Of a stretch of DNA of 64,000 bases, positions 50,104 through 57,851 are shown piece by piece (position 1 is the stretch's first letter; every line of letters begins with the position of its first letter). Origin of the DNA: Curtobacterium sp. MCBD17_013 (GTDB taxonomy: Bacteria; Actinomycetota; Actinomycetes; Actinomycetales; Microbacteriaceae); assembly GCF_003234565.1 (NCBI RefSeq), contig NZ_QKTU01000007.1, forward strand, positions 62,001 through 126,000, read 5' to 3'. The position numbers were made by a program, and so were the translations under genes. The notes under the pieces are model-generated. The model was not told where the DNA came from. It worked only from the letters and a program-made list of their open reading frames with translations, and searched no databases.

Positions 50104-51063
50104 TCAGCTGATCGGTCCGGTGACGGCCCTCTCCGTCGTGAGGTCGGCGAGCGTCGGGTACGAGGACTGCGCCCCCGGCGTGCGGACCGCGAACGTCCCG
50201 GCGGCCACACCGATCGCGGTCGCCTCGCCGAGCCCGCCGCCGCGCGCGAGCGTCGCCGCGAGTGCACCGACGAACGCGTCGCCGGCGCCGGTCGTGTCGA
50301 CGACCCGGTCCGGGGGCGTGGCGGGGAGGTGCCCCTCGCCTCCCGAGTCGGCCCAGCAGGCGCCCTGCGCGCCGAGGGTGATGACCACCGAACGGGCGGT
50401 ACCGAGCAGGGTGCGGACCGCCGCAGCGGCCTGCTCCGGATCCGCGATGGGCCGCCCGACGAGCGCGGTCGCCTCGGACTCGTTGAGCACCAGTGGGTCG
50501 CAGACCGCGAGCAGGTCGTCCGGGAGGCGCTGGTACGGAGCGAGGTTGAGCACGCACCGCGCTCCCGCCTCCACCCCCGCCCGGAGCGCCGTCGCGATGA
50601 TCTGCGGTCGGAGCTCCGCCTGCACGACGACGATCGCCCGCTCGGCCTCCGCCGCGAGGCGTCGCACCGTCCGGTCGACGCGGCTCGCGGTGAGCGCGAA
50701 GTTCGTGCCGGGCACCACCGTGATCGCGTTCTCGCCGGAGTCGTACACCGACACGAGCGCGAGTCCCGTCCGACCGCGGTCGATGATCTCGACCTCCGAG
50801 GTGTCGACGCCCTCGCTCCGCAGGCCGCGGAGGAGGTCGGTGCCGTCCGGGTCGTCACCGACGCTGGCGACGAAGCTCACGTCGCCGTTGAGCCGTGCCG
50901 CGGCGACGGCCTGGTTCGCTCCCTTGCCACCGGGCTGTCGCAGGAGGTCCTGGGCGAGGACCGTCTCCCCCGGCGCAGGCGGAGCGGTCACCCGCACGAT
51001 GTAGTCCTGGTTGGCCGAGCCGACGACGATGATGTGCGCGGATCCCGGCGCTTCCGTGCTCAC
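50104..51063 (-). CDS. rbsK: Ribokinase
   Basis: PfkB-family kinase of 319 aa phosphorylating D-ribose to ribose 5-phosphate. Motifs: VVGSANQDYIVRV, QPGGKGANQAVAAARLNGDV (residues 43-62), VLNESEATAL, and VVDTTGAGDAFVGALAATLA with the catalytic Asp. The GTG at 51063 overlaps the permease stop as GTGA. Placement after a nucleoside importer and beside a nucleoside hydrolase fits use of the ribose released from nucleosides. Confidence 0.9.
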   Translation of the reverse strand: MSTEAPGSAHIIVVGSANQDYIVRVTAPPAPGETVLAQDLLRQPGGKGANQAVAAARLNGDVSFVASVGDDPDGTDLLRGLRSEGVDTSEVEIIDRGRTGLALVSVYDSGENAITVVPGTNFALTASRVDRTVRRLAAEAERAIVVVQAELRPQIIATALRAGVEAGARCVLNLAPYQRLPDDLLAVCDPLVLNESEATALVGRPIADPEQAAAAVRTLLGTARSVVITLGAQGACWADSGGEGHLPATPPDRVVDTTGAGDAFVGALAATLARGGGLGEATAIGVAAGTFAVRTPGAQSSYPTLADLTTERAVTGPIS

Positions 51064-51983
51064 TTCTCACCACTTCCGATCGACAGCCGGCCGAAGAACC
51101 GCTGCAGGATGAAGAGACTGATCGCCGGCACGAGCGACAGCAGGACGGCACCCGCGAAGTTCTCGCCGTAGTTCGCGCTGTGCTCCCCGAACGTCGACGC
51201 GAGCGCCACCGGCGCGAGCTGCTTCGAGTCGTCGGTGACGACCAGCAGCGGCCACAGGTACGAGGTCCACTGCGCGAGGAAGATGAGCAGGGCGGAGTTC
51301 GTCAGCGCCGGACCGGACATCCGGAGGTACAACGAGAAGAGGATCTTCGGCTCGCTCGCGCCGTCGAGCATGGCGGCTTCTCGGTAGGAAACCGGGATGC
51401 CGAGGAACGCCTGCCGGAGGTTGAAGATGGCCAGGCCGTTCCCGATCCCGGGCAGGATCAGACCGATGAGGCTGTTGCCGAGCCCCCAGTCCGTGAACTG
51501 CTGCGCCAGCGGGATGGCGATCGCCTCGAAGGGGACCATGAAGCTGATCACGATGACGGCGAAGACGACGTTCCGTCCGCGGAACCGGTACACGGCGAGC
51601 GGGTACGCGGCGGCCGCGGACACGAGGATCCCGACGACGACGGACGCGATGCACACGATCGCCGAGTTGAGGAGCGCCGTGCCGAAGCCGTCGTGGACGA
51701 GCAGCCCGACGTAGTTCTGCACCGTCACCCGCGAGGGGACGAACAGGCGCCAGGTCAACGGCGACATGGTCGTGAGCACGTCCATGTTCGGCCGGAAGGA
51801 CCCGATGAGGATCCACAGCGCCGGGAGCATGAAGACGGCGCTGACGACGATCGCGACGACCGTCAGCACGAAGCGGGTCGTCGACCACCGCCGCCGACGG
51901 GGTGCTCCGGGTGACGCGACGTCGTCGCTCACGGTCGACGCGACCGCGGCCGGGAGGCCCACCATGCCGCTGTCGGCCGTCAT
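51060..51983 (-). CDS. CUT1-type ABC permease (MalG type), nucleoside operon
   Basis: Inner-membrane permease of 307 aa with six helices after a 35-residue cytosolic start, and the coupling loop SYREAAMLDGASEPKILFSLYLRMSG. The ATG at 51983 overlaps the upstream stop as ATGA, and its stop overlaps the ribokinase start. Membership in the CUT1 class is unusual for a nucleoside importer and worth noting. Confidence 0.88.
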   Translation of the reverse strand: MTADSGMVGLPAAVASTVSDDVASPGAPRRRRWSTTRFVLTVVAIVVSAVFMLPALWILIGSFRPNMDVLTTMSPLTWRLFVPSRVTVQNYVGLLVHDGFGTALLNSAIVCIASVVVGILVSAAAAYPLAVYRFRGRNVVFAVIVISFMVPFEAIAIPLAQQFTDWGLGNSLIGLILPGIGNGLAIFNLRQAFLGIPVSYREAAMLDGASEPKILFSLYLRMSGPALTNSALLIFLAQWTSYLWPLLVVTDDSKQLAPVALASTFGEHSANYGENFAGAVLLSLVPAISLFILQRFFGRLSIGSGEK

Positions 51984-52981
51984 GCGTCCTCTCCGTCCTC
52001 GCGGAGCAGCCGGAACTGCAGGACGACGAACACCAGCATGATCACGGTCAGCACGATCACCTCGGCCGAGCCGAGGTTCTGGCTGCCGTACCCGTAGGTG
52101 GTCCGGTACGCGTCGAACATGAGCAGCGTGGTGCTGTCCTGCGGTCCACCGTTCGTCAGCAGCTGCACGGGGACGAACAGCACGAAGTTCGCGACCGTGT
52201 CGGCGACGAGCACGAACAGCAGCTGTCGACGGAGCATCGGCAGGGTGATCCGCAGGAACGTCCGGACGGGACCGGCGCGGTCGAGCTTGGCCGCTTCGTA
52301 GAGCTCGCCCGGGATCGCCTGGATGCCGGACACCAGGAACATCATCCAGTAGCCGATGCCGATCCAGGACGCGACGATGATGATGCAGGCCAGCGCCTGC
52401 CGCGGCGAGGTGAGGAACGGCTGCGTGCCGCCGCCGATCGCGGTGATCGCGGCGTTGATCGGCCCCTGCGGGTTGAACGCCGCGCCCCAGGCGATGCAGG
52501 AGCCGACGATCGGGATCGTCACCGGCACGACGAGGAGTGTCCGCCAGAGCCCGACGAGCGGGATCCGCTGGGTGAGGAGCACGGCGACGAGGAGCGCGAC
52601 CACGATCTGCAGCGGGTTGATGACGACGTTGAACAGGAGCGTGCGGCCGACCGTCGCCAGGAAGGCCGGATCGCCGAACAGCGACTCGTAGTTGCCGAGT
52701 CCGGTGAAGGTCGGGGGGATGAGGCCGCCCGGGAACGCCTTGAGCAGGCTGGACCCGACGGCGTCGATCGTCGGGGCGACCCGCAGGACGGCGAGGGCGA
52801 TGACCGCGGGGGCGAGGAACACGATGCCCCAGACGAACTCGCGTCGTGCGCCCGCGCGGCCGGTGCGGCGCCGAACCGGGACGGGCGTGCCGAAGCGGTT
52901 GCGGACCTCCCGGGGTGCGGTCCGGGGACCGGGGCGGCGCGTGCGGGCCGCCCCGGTCGTGGTGTCGGTGGTCGAGATCAC
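51980..52981 (-). CDS. CUT1-type ABC permease (MalF type), nucleoside operon
   Basis: Inner-membrane permease of 333 aa. About 45 polar, Arg/Pro/Thr-rich residues come before the first helix; six helices and the loop ELYEAAKLDRAGPVRTFLRITLP follow. GTG start at 52981, 7 nt after the binding-protein stop, so the genes are tightly coupled. Confidence 0.88.
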   Translation of the reverse strand: MISTTDTTTGAARTRRPGPRTAPREVRNRFGTPVPVRRRTGRAGARREFVWGIVFLAPAVIALAVLRVAPTIDAVGSSLLKAFPGGLIPPTFTGLGNYESLFGDPAFLATVGRTLLFNVVINPLQIVVALLVAVLLTQRIPLVGLWRTLLVVPVTIPIVGSCIAWGAAFNPQGPINAAITAIGGGTQPFLTSPRQALACIIIVASWIGIGYWMMFLVSGIQAIPGELYEAAKLDRAGPVRTFLRITLPMLRRQLLFVLVADTVANFVLFVPVQLLTNGGPQDSTTLLMFDAYRTTYGYGSQNLGSAEVIVLTVIMLVFVVLQFRLLREDGEDA

Positions 52982-52988
52982 GGGCGGC

Positions 52989-54332
52989 CTACTTGTACTT
53001 CGCCCAGGCGGTCGTCAGCTTCGCCTTCGCGGCGTCGAGCGCCTGCTTCGGGTCGGCCCCGTTCCGGATGTCCGAGTAGGCCTGGTTGATGATGGACTCG
53101 AACTCGATGTAGCCGATCGTCTTGACGCGCGACACCGCGGTCTGCGACGTCTCGTGGTTGATGATCTTCGCCGCGTCGGCCCCTGCAGCCGACTGGAACA
53201 CGGGCTTGTCGAAGTAGAGCTGCTTGCCCTTGACGTTCGCGGCGAGCTCCGGGTTGCTCCGGTAGCGGATGTAGCCCGAGCCGTTGTCGACCGCGAGCCA
53301 CTTCATGAACACCGCGGTGGCGTCCTTCTGCTTGCTGAAGGGGTTCATCGCGACGGACCACGAACCGGTCGGCGTCGCGACCTGCTTGCTGTCCGCGAAG
53401 GCGGGCATCGGTGCCACGCCCCAGTGCACCTTCGACGCCTGGAGCTCGGGCAGGAGCCAGGGCCCCTCGACCGAGTACGCCACCTGGCCGGCGAGGAACG
53501 CGGGGTCGGTCTGGTCAGCGGTCATGCCCTTCGGAGCCGCGCCCGAGGCGAAGATCGAGCGGTACCACGTCATCGCCTTCACCCACGCACTGTTGGTGAA
53601 GTCCGGCGTCAGGTTGTCCTTGCCGTCCGCCCCGACCGAGCCTCCGAGCTGGACCGAGAGCGGCTCGAGCTGGTAGTAGCGGTCGAACTGGCCGAACGTC
53701 ATGCCGTACTGCGCGCCGGCCTGCTTGGCCTTCAGCGCGTCGGACGCCAGGTCCTGCCAGGTCATCCGGCTGCTCGTGGACGCGGAGGGTGTGGGGAGCC
53801 CGGCCTTCGCCAGCAGGTCCTTGTTGTAGTACAGGAGCTGCGTCGAGTTCGCGATCGGGAGGGCGTACAGCTTGCCCTTCTGGACGCCCGTCTCGTACGA
53901 CACCTTGTCGAACGACGACGAGTACCCGCCGAACTGGGACGTCAGGTCCTCGGCCTCACCGCGGCTGGCCAGCGCGGCGATGCGCGGCTGGTCCGCCCAG
54001 TAGAGGTCCGGGTCGCCGCCCTTGTTCGACACGTGCGAGTCGACGGTCGAGTTGAGGGAGTCGAACGGCACGGTCTGCCACTTGATCGTGATGTTCGGGT
54101 GTGCCTTCTCGAACGCGTCGACGACCGGCTGCATGTTGTCCGGGGACTTGAGGCTGAGGATGCTGAGCACCTTGACGGTGGTCTTCGGGTCCTTCGACGG
54201 GATGGACCAGCTCCCCGAGGAGGATGCGGCACCCCCGCCGCTCGAGCATCCGGTCAGGGCGAGCGCGCCGGCGATGACGCCGGCGGCGGTGACGAGCAGC
54301 CGACGACGGCCGTGGTGGACGTGTGATCGCAT
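52989..54332 (-). CDS. ABC substrate-binding lipoprotein, nucleoside operon
   Basis: Family-1 binding protein of 447 aa. Basic start, then a signal segment ending in lipobox LTGC and a Gly/Ser linker. Mature part: VKVLSILSLKSPDNMQPVVDAFEKAHPNITIKW, and later PDLYWADQPRIAALASRGEAEDL. The ATG at 54332 has GGAGG 6 nt upstream; an ATG four codons earlier is possible. It lies between a nucleoside hydrolase and the permeases, so a nucleoside ligand is inferred rather than shown. Confidence 0.85.
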   Translation of the reverse strand: MRSHVHHGRRRLLVTAAGVIAGALALTGCSSGGGAASSSGSWSIPSKDPKTTVKVLSILSLKSPDNMQPVVDAFEKAHPNITIKWQTVPFDSLNSTVDSHVSNKGGDPDLYWADQPRIAALASRGEAEDLTSQFGGYSSSFDKVSYETGVQKGKLYALPIANSTQLLYYNKDLLAKAGLPTPSASTSSRMTWQDLASDALKAKQAGAQYGMTFGQFDRYYQLEPLSVQLGGSVGADGKDNLTPDFTNSAWVKAMTWYRSIFASGAAPKGMTADQTDPAFLAGQVAYSVEGPWLLPELQASKVHWGVAPMPAFADSKQVATPTGSWSVAMNPFSKQKDATAVFMKWLAVDNGSGYIRYRSNPELAANVKGKQLYFDKPVFQSAAGADAAKIINHETSQTAVSRVKTIGYIEFESIINQAYSDIRNGADPKQALDAAKAKLTTAWAKYK

Positions 54333-54448
54333 TGGTCCCTCCATTGGGTGTGCGGATCGTGGGTACGGTGAACGGCCCGGCGCCCGGGGCGGGCGACGGT
54401 TGTGGCGGGCGGCGGGCGGAGCGGGTGCCGGTCGGGCGCTCCGACGGC

Positions 54449-55402
54449 TCAGAGGTCGGCGATGCGCCCCAGGAAGTGGTCGGTGAACGCGGCGACGTCG
54501 ACCTCGGTCGCGATCCTGCAGTTCGGCGCGGGTGCGTCCGGCCCGTGCCCGAGGTCGGTGACGAGCACGCCGCGCGCGAGTCCGTCGCCGGTGACGACGT
54601 CGACCGCGGCGTCGACCCAGGTGAGGAACTCGGGGTGCGTCAGCGCCGCGACGGCGAGCGGGTCGTGCATCGCGCACGAATCGCGGTTGCGCGGGTCGCC
54701 CGGGTCGCGCTCGGCGATGTGGTCGATCCACGCGTTCGTCGATTCGCCCGCGAGGGCGGCGAAGTCGCGGCCCGAGTCGGTGAGACGACGAGCGTCGTCG
54801 CGGGTGAGTCGGACCTGCAACGTGACGTCGAGACCGACCCACCGCTGGGGCGCACCGGACCGCAGCACGGTCGCGGCGGCCTCCGGGTCCACCCACACGT
54901 TGAACTCGCCCGGCATGCTCCGGTGGGCCATGGTCCCGAGGAACACGCCGCCCATCATCACGATCTCCTTGACCGACGACGCCAGTCGTGGCTCCATCGT
55001 GAGGGCGAGCGCGATGTTCGTCAGCGGCCCGATCGCGCAGATCGTGATCTCGCCCGGGTTCGCCATCACGTGTTCGATGATCCGGTGCGCCGCGTGGCCC
55101 GGGTCGGGCTCCAGGCCGACCCCGTACGTGCTGACGACCTCGGGGGACGGCTCACGCCGGCGCTCTGGGTGGACGAGCGGTGTCGGGGCGCCCTTGACGA
55201 CCGGGACGTCGATGCCCAGCCGACGGCGGAGTTCGAGCGTCAGGAGCGTGGCGCTCTCGACGTCGGTGTTCCCGTTGACGGTGGTGACCAGTTCGAGGTC
55301 GATCTCGGGTTCCGCGACCGCGAGGGCGAGCGCGAACCCGTCATCGATGTCGCTGCCCGGGGCACCCATGGCGAGGTCGGTGTCGAGGATGAGACGAGTC
55401 AT
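54449..55402 (-). CDS. Nucleoside hydrolase (IunH family)
   Basis: Cytosolic enzyme of 317 aa that splits N-glycosidic bonds of ribonucleosides into base and ribose. The calcium-binding N-terminal Asp cluster appears as LILDTDLAMGAPGSDIDDGFAL, where the usual DTDPGIDD is split by an insert of several residues. Further motifs: ICAIGPLTNIALAL, VMMGGVF, EFNVWVDPEAA, and AMHDPLAVAAL with a catalytic-site His/Asp. First gene of the operon; ATG 55402. Two operators lie just upstream. Confidence 0.9.
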   Translation of the reverse strand: MTRLILDTDLAMGAPGSDIDDGFALALAVAEPEIDLELVTTVNGNTDVESATLLTLELRRRLGIDVPVVKGAPTPLVHPERRREPSPEVVSTYGVGLEPDPGHAAHRIIEHVMANPGEITICAIGPLTNIALALTMEPRLASSVKEIVMMGGVFLGTMAHRSMPGEFNVWVDPEAAATVLRSGAPQRWVGLDVTLQVRLTRDDARRLTDSGRDFAALAGESTNAWIDHIAERDPGDPRNRDSCAMHDPLAVAALTHPEFLTWVDAAVDVVTGDGLARGVLVTDLGHGPDAPAPNCRIATEVDVAAFTDHFLGRIADL

Positions 55403-55418
55403 CGCGAACTCCCTTGTT

Positions 55419-55430
55419 CAACTCGTGTTG
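55419..55430. promoter_or_regulatory. LacI-type operator 1, nucleoside operon
   Basis: CAACTCGTGTTG, palindromic at 10 of 12 positions with a CG centre, 16 nt upstream of the nucleoside hydrolase start codon. Confidence 0.6.
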
Positions 55431-55451
55431 CGTCGCTTCCTGACTGCGAGT

Positions 55452-55463
55452 TAACACGAGTTG
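55452..55463. promoter_or_regulatory. LacI-type operator 2, nucleoside operon
   Basis: TAACACGAGTTG is the reverse complement of the first operator with one change. Centre-to-centre distance is 33 bp, about three helical turns, so two dimers would sit on the same face of the DNA. Confidence 0.6.
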
Positions 55464-55730
55464 CGCGGCGCGGACAAGGGGGGATCCGGAAATGGTCGGG
55501 CGAGAGACCTCGGTGGGCGTCAGCGTCGGCACTCCGGTCGATCACCGCAGTGGCGCGGGCTCGGCCATCCCGTCTCCTCCGGGGACGGCTTCCACATCAG
55601 CCCCCACCGAGCTCCCTCGGCACGAACTCCGAGGAGGAGCCACCCTGCCGCGGCCCCCTGGAGAGCGGACCCGTTGATCGCTCGGGTCGCTCATCAGGCC
55701 ACGCCGGTCGGATCGCCCGACCGCGATCCG
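55464..55730. other. Gap upstream of the nucleoside operon
   Basis: Part of a 328-nt gene-free stretch. It must hold the nucleoside-operon promoter near the operators, but I see no convincing -10/-35 pair and no credible gene; open frames here lack ribosome sites and recognisable content. Confidence 0.4.
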
Positions 55731-56348
55731 TCAGTGCAGACCTGATCCCCACCGGGAGCGGGCTGAGGCTCCGCGCTTCCCGGGCCTCGGTGACCTCGGG
55801 TCCGCACTCGGACACCACACGAACGGCGTCGCGACGCGCGAGAGCTGTGGTACGCGCGACAGGAGGCGGACGACCGCGATCCCCACGAGCGCCCCGACGG
55901 TGTTGCCGATCACGTCGTCGATGTCGGCGACACGCCCCGTGCTCACGGTCATGTCACCGACGAGCTGGACCACTTCGATCGTGACGCTCAGCAGGAACGC
56001 GATGGTCCCGAGTCGGATGACGGATCCCCGGACGAGGAACGGCAGGAGCACCCCGATCGGAACGAACAGGACGATGTTGAGGACCATGCCCGACGGGTCG
56101 CGCGGCACGGTCGCCACCGGGATGAGTTGCACGAACACCGGCCATGGCGGGAGCGTGGCTCGTTCCGCGCCGAGGACGATCGGGGCGGGGAACAGCACCG
56201 ACCGGAGCAGCACGATCCCGAACAGGCAGGCGGCGCCAGCGGTGATCGTGCGCGAGAGGGTCAGGCGGTCGCGCTGCCGCAGCCGCCACAACAGGAGCAC
56301 CCAGACGACGATCGCGGCAGGGATGAGGACGGGCAACGCGGGAACCAC
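55731..56348 (-). CDS. VanZ-family membrane protein
   Basis: Membrane protein of about 205 aa with four to five hydrophobic segments. It has VanZ-like features: NIVLFVPIGVLLPFL, then TIEVVQLVGDMTVSTGRVADIDDVIGNTVGALVG, matching the family's conserved ENxQ/DxxDxxxN region. VanZ proteins are linked to glycopeptide tolerance in some species, but most homologues have unknown roles. The start is uncertain; GTG 56348 leads straight into the first helix. The last 35 residues are polar and poorly conserved-looking. Confidence 0.7.
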   Translation of the reverse strand: MVPALPVLIPAAIVVWVLLLWRLRQRDRLTLSRTITAGAACLFGIVLLRSVLFPAPIVLGAERATLPPWPVFVQLIPVATVPRDPSGMVLNIVLFVPIGVLLPFLVRGSVIRLGTIAFLLSVTIEVVQLVGDMTVSTGRVADIDDVIGNTVGALVGIAVVRLLSRVPQLSRVATPFVWCPSADPRSPRPGKRGASARSRWGSGLH

Positions 56349-56412
56349 GGACGGCAGGCTATCGGCGACGCTCGCGCTGTGCCTGCGCGGGCGGAGGTCG
56401 TGGCAGCTGCCG

Positions 56413-56661
56413 TCAATGGTTCCTGCGGCGCTGCGCAGACAGGGCGCGAACCCATCGGAGCCAGCCTTCGAGCTCGGCTCGTGCTGCTTCCACACTGTGG
56501 TGACTTCCCTCGACGGTCCCGTCGATCGAACGCGCCGCGAAGCCCTGCTCGTGGGTCACCGTGCCGACGAGGTGTCCTCCGAGGAACGCGCCGAGACCAT
56601 CATCGGCTTCCACCCACGCCAGATCGTGGAACGCGTCGGTCCCGGCTGGCAGATCGCTCAT
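56413..56661 (-). CDS. Hypothetical protein, 82 aa
   Basis: Small acidic protein beginning MSDLPAGTDAFHDLAWVEADDG, with a beta-type stretch (GHLVGTVTHEQGFAARSIDG) and a C-terminal helix SVEAARAELEGWLRWVRAL. It is not recognised. It is just upstream of the VanZ-like gene on the same strand and may share its transcript. Confidence 0.5.
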   Translation of the reverse strand: MSDLPAGTDAFHDLAWVEADDGLGAFLGGHLVGTVTHEQGFAARSIDGTVEGSHHSVEAARAELEGWLRWVRALSAQRRRNH

Positions 56662-56773
56662 GGTCCGTCCTCGCGATCCTCGGGGGGGGGCCAGCGGTTC
56701 GAGATGAGGCTGCCGCGGTGCTGCTCGGCTCGAGAAGACCCACGCGCGGATCGCGGGGTCTCGGTCCGATCGC

Positions 56774-56986
56774 CTACCGGTGGACGTCGGCCGTGGAGCG
56801 CGATTGGGGCCGCTGCACGATGACGACCGGGCAACCGGGCCCACCCTGGTAGACGAGCGTGCCGCCCCCGTCGAGGTCGACGTGCTTCACACCGGGGTCG
56901 TTGACCAACGAGTCGAGCTGCCGGCCATCGGCCACGACGTCGAGGCGGTACTCGCGGCCGCCCACGACCGCGTACACGTCGTTCAC
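56774..56986 (-). CDS. Hypothetical protein, 70 aa
   Basis: Begins with a GTG (MNDVYAVVGGREYRLDVVADG) and reads as a short beta-rich protein ending in a polar tail. It overlaps the upstream gene stop as GTGA, so the two form a coupled pair. Function unknown. Confidence 0.55.
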   Translation of the reverse strand: MNDVYAVVGGREYRLDVVADGRQLDSLVNDPGVKHVDLDGGGTLVYQGGPGCPVVIVQRPQSRSTADVHR

Positions 56987-57414
56987 GCTCGACCCCGGGG
57001 CGTGAAGGAGATCCTCTCCGCGGCGCGGGTCACTTCCTTCGCCCGCGCATCACGGTCCTCGGCCTCGCCCTGTGCCACATCGATCCGTCGCTGCTTCTCC
57101 ACGGCCACGTTCCGGCTGATCTCATCGATCACCGTTGCGATCTCCTCCGCGAGACCCTGCTCGAGCTCTTCCAACGAGGTGTGACCGATCAGGAGGCGAC
57201 GATCGGCGATCTCGAGCGTGACCTCGGGGTACCCCGCCGTCGCCATGGCGTTCCGGACACTGCTCGTGACGATCGCCTGGGCCTCCATGGGCTCGGGACG
57301 ACGGTTGAACACCGCCGGGACGGTGTACCGCGCCGACGAGGCGGGGAGCGGGTTGGGAAGGCCAGAGGCCACGACGCCGGCGAGAGCCAGGGATTGGAGA
57401 TGGGTGTCGGTCAT
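56983..57414 (-). CDS. Hypothetical protein with C-terminal coiled-coil-like helix, 143 aa
   Basis: The middle of the protein (AIVTSSVRNAMATAGYPEVTLEIADRRLLIGHTSLEEL) looks like a small alpha/beta unit. Residues about 85-135 are a long charged helix rich in Glu, Arg and Ala that could form a coiled coil. Not recognised. It is the first gene of a two-gene unit between the tRNA-Arg and the VanZ region; such small orphan pairs beside a tRNA can be island remnants, but no mobility gene is seen. Confidence 0.55.
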   Translation of the reverse strand: MTDTHLQSLALAGVVASGLPNPLPASSARYTVPAVFNRRPEPMEAQAIVTSSVRNAMATAGYPEVTLEIADRRLLIGHTSLEELEQGLAEEIATVIDEISRNVAVEKQRRIDVAQGEAEDRDARAKEVTRAAERISFTPRGRA

Positions 57415-57668
57415 GATGTCGCCGCTTCCGTCGACGGCTCCCGCACGCTCGCGCTCGAGAGGATCCCGAGCGGATCTGTGGTGGCCGCTCCTCGAGCCTC
57501 CTCTTGCCGCCTGGAAGCGCGCCTGCGACCCATGGGCAGCGCGCGGATCAGTCGGAGAAACCGGCGGACGAGGTGTGCTGGGGTCGCTGGGGGCAGGAGG
57601 AGGGACCCACCAAGGGCGCGGCTACCGAGCTGGCTGGACCTTCGACCCCGGCACGGCGACGACGACGG

Positions 57669-57743
57669 TGGTGCCCCTGGAGGGACTCGAACCCCCAACC
57701 CTTTCCTTAGGACGGAACTGCTCTTCCATTGAGCTACAGAGGC
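57669..57743 (-). tRNA. tRNA-Arg (anticodon CCU)
   Basis: Complete cloverleaf on the minus strand. The 7-bp acceptor stem GCCTCTG/CAGGGGC contains one G-T pair; the D arm is GCTC...GAGC, the anticodon loop GTCCTAA has CCT at positions 34-36, and the T arm contains GGTTCGAGTCC. The CCA end is encoded (57669-57671). The anticodon CCU reads AGG arginine codons. Confidence 0.95.
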
Positions 57744-57764
57744 AGGCGCCAGCCACTCTACCGG

Positions 57765-57832
57765 CCCCACCACGGACGGACGGGAGGCGCGACACCAGCC
57801 GGTGCCGCGCCTCCCGTCCGTCCGTGGTGGGG
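57765..57832. terminator. 27-bp perfect hairpin with adjoining G12 tract
   Basis: Arms 57765-57791 and 57806-57832 are perfectly complementary, and the 14-nt loop holds a further small stem (CACC/GGTG). It lies downstream of the MFS exporter gene (minus strand) and is a very strong terminator. A run of twelve G (57829-57840) overlaps the right arm. Confidence 0.85.
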
Positions 57833-57851
57833 GGGGGGGGTGGGGCGGCTC

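Noticed and set aside
49004..50557. N-terminal extension of the nucleoside-operon LacI into the ribokinase region (517 aa)
   Set aside because: The helix-turn-helix begins at MPVTRSDVARAAG (50086); the extension is a frame-shifted reading of ribokinase.
57411..57773. 120-codon minus-strand frame containing VAQWKSSSVLRKGLGVRVPPG
   Set aside because: This peptide is the known false translation of a tRNA; the region is tRNA-Arg(CCU).
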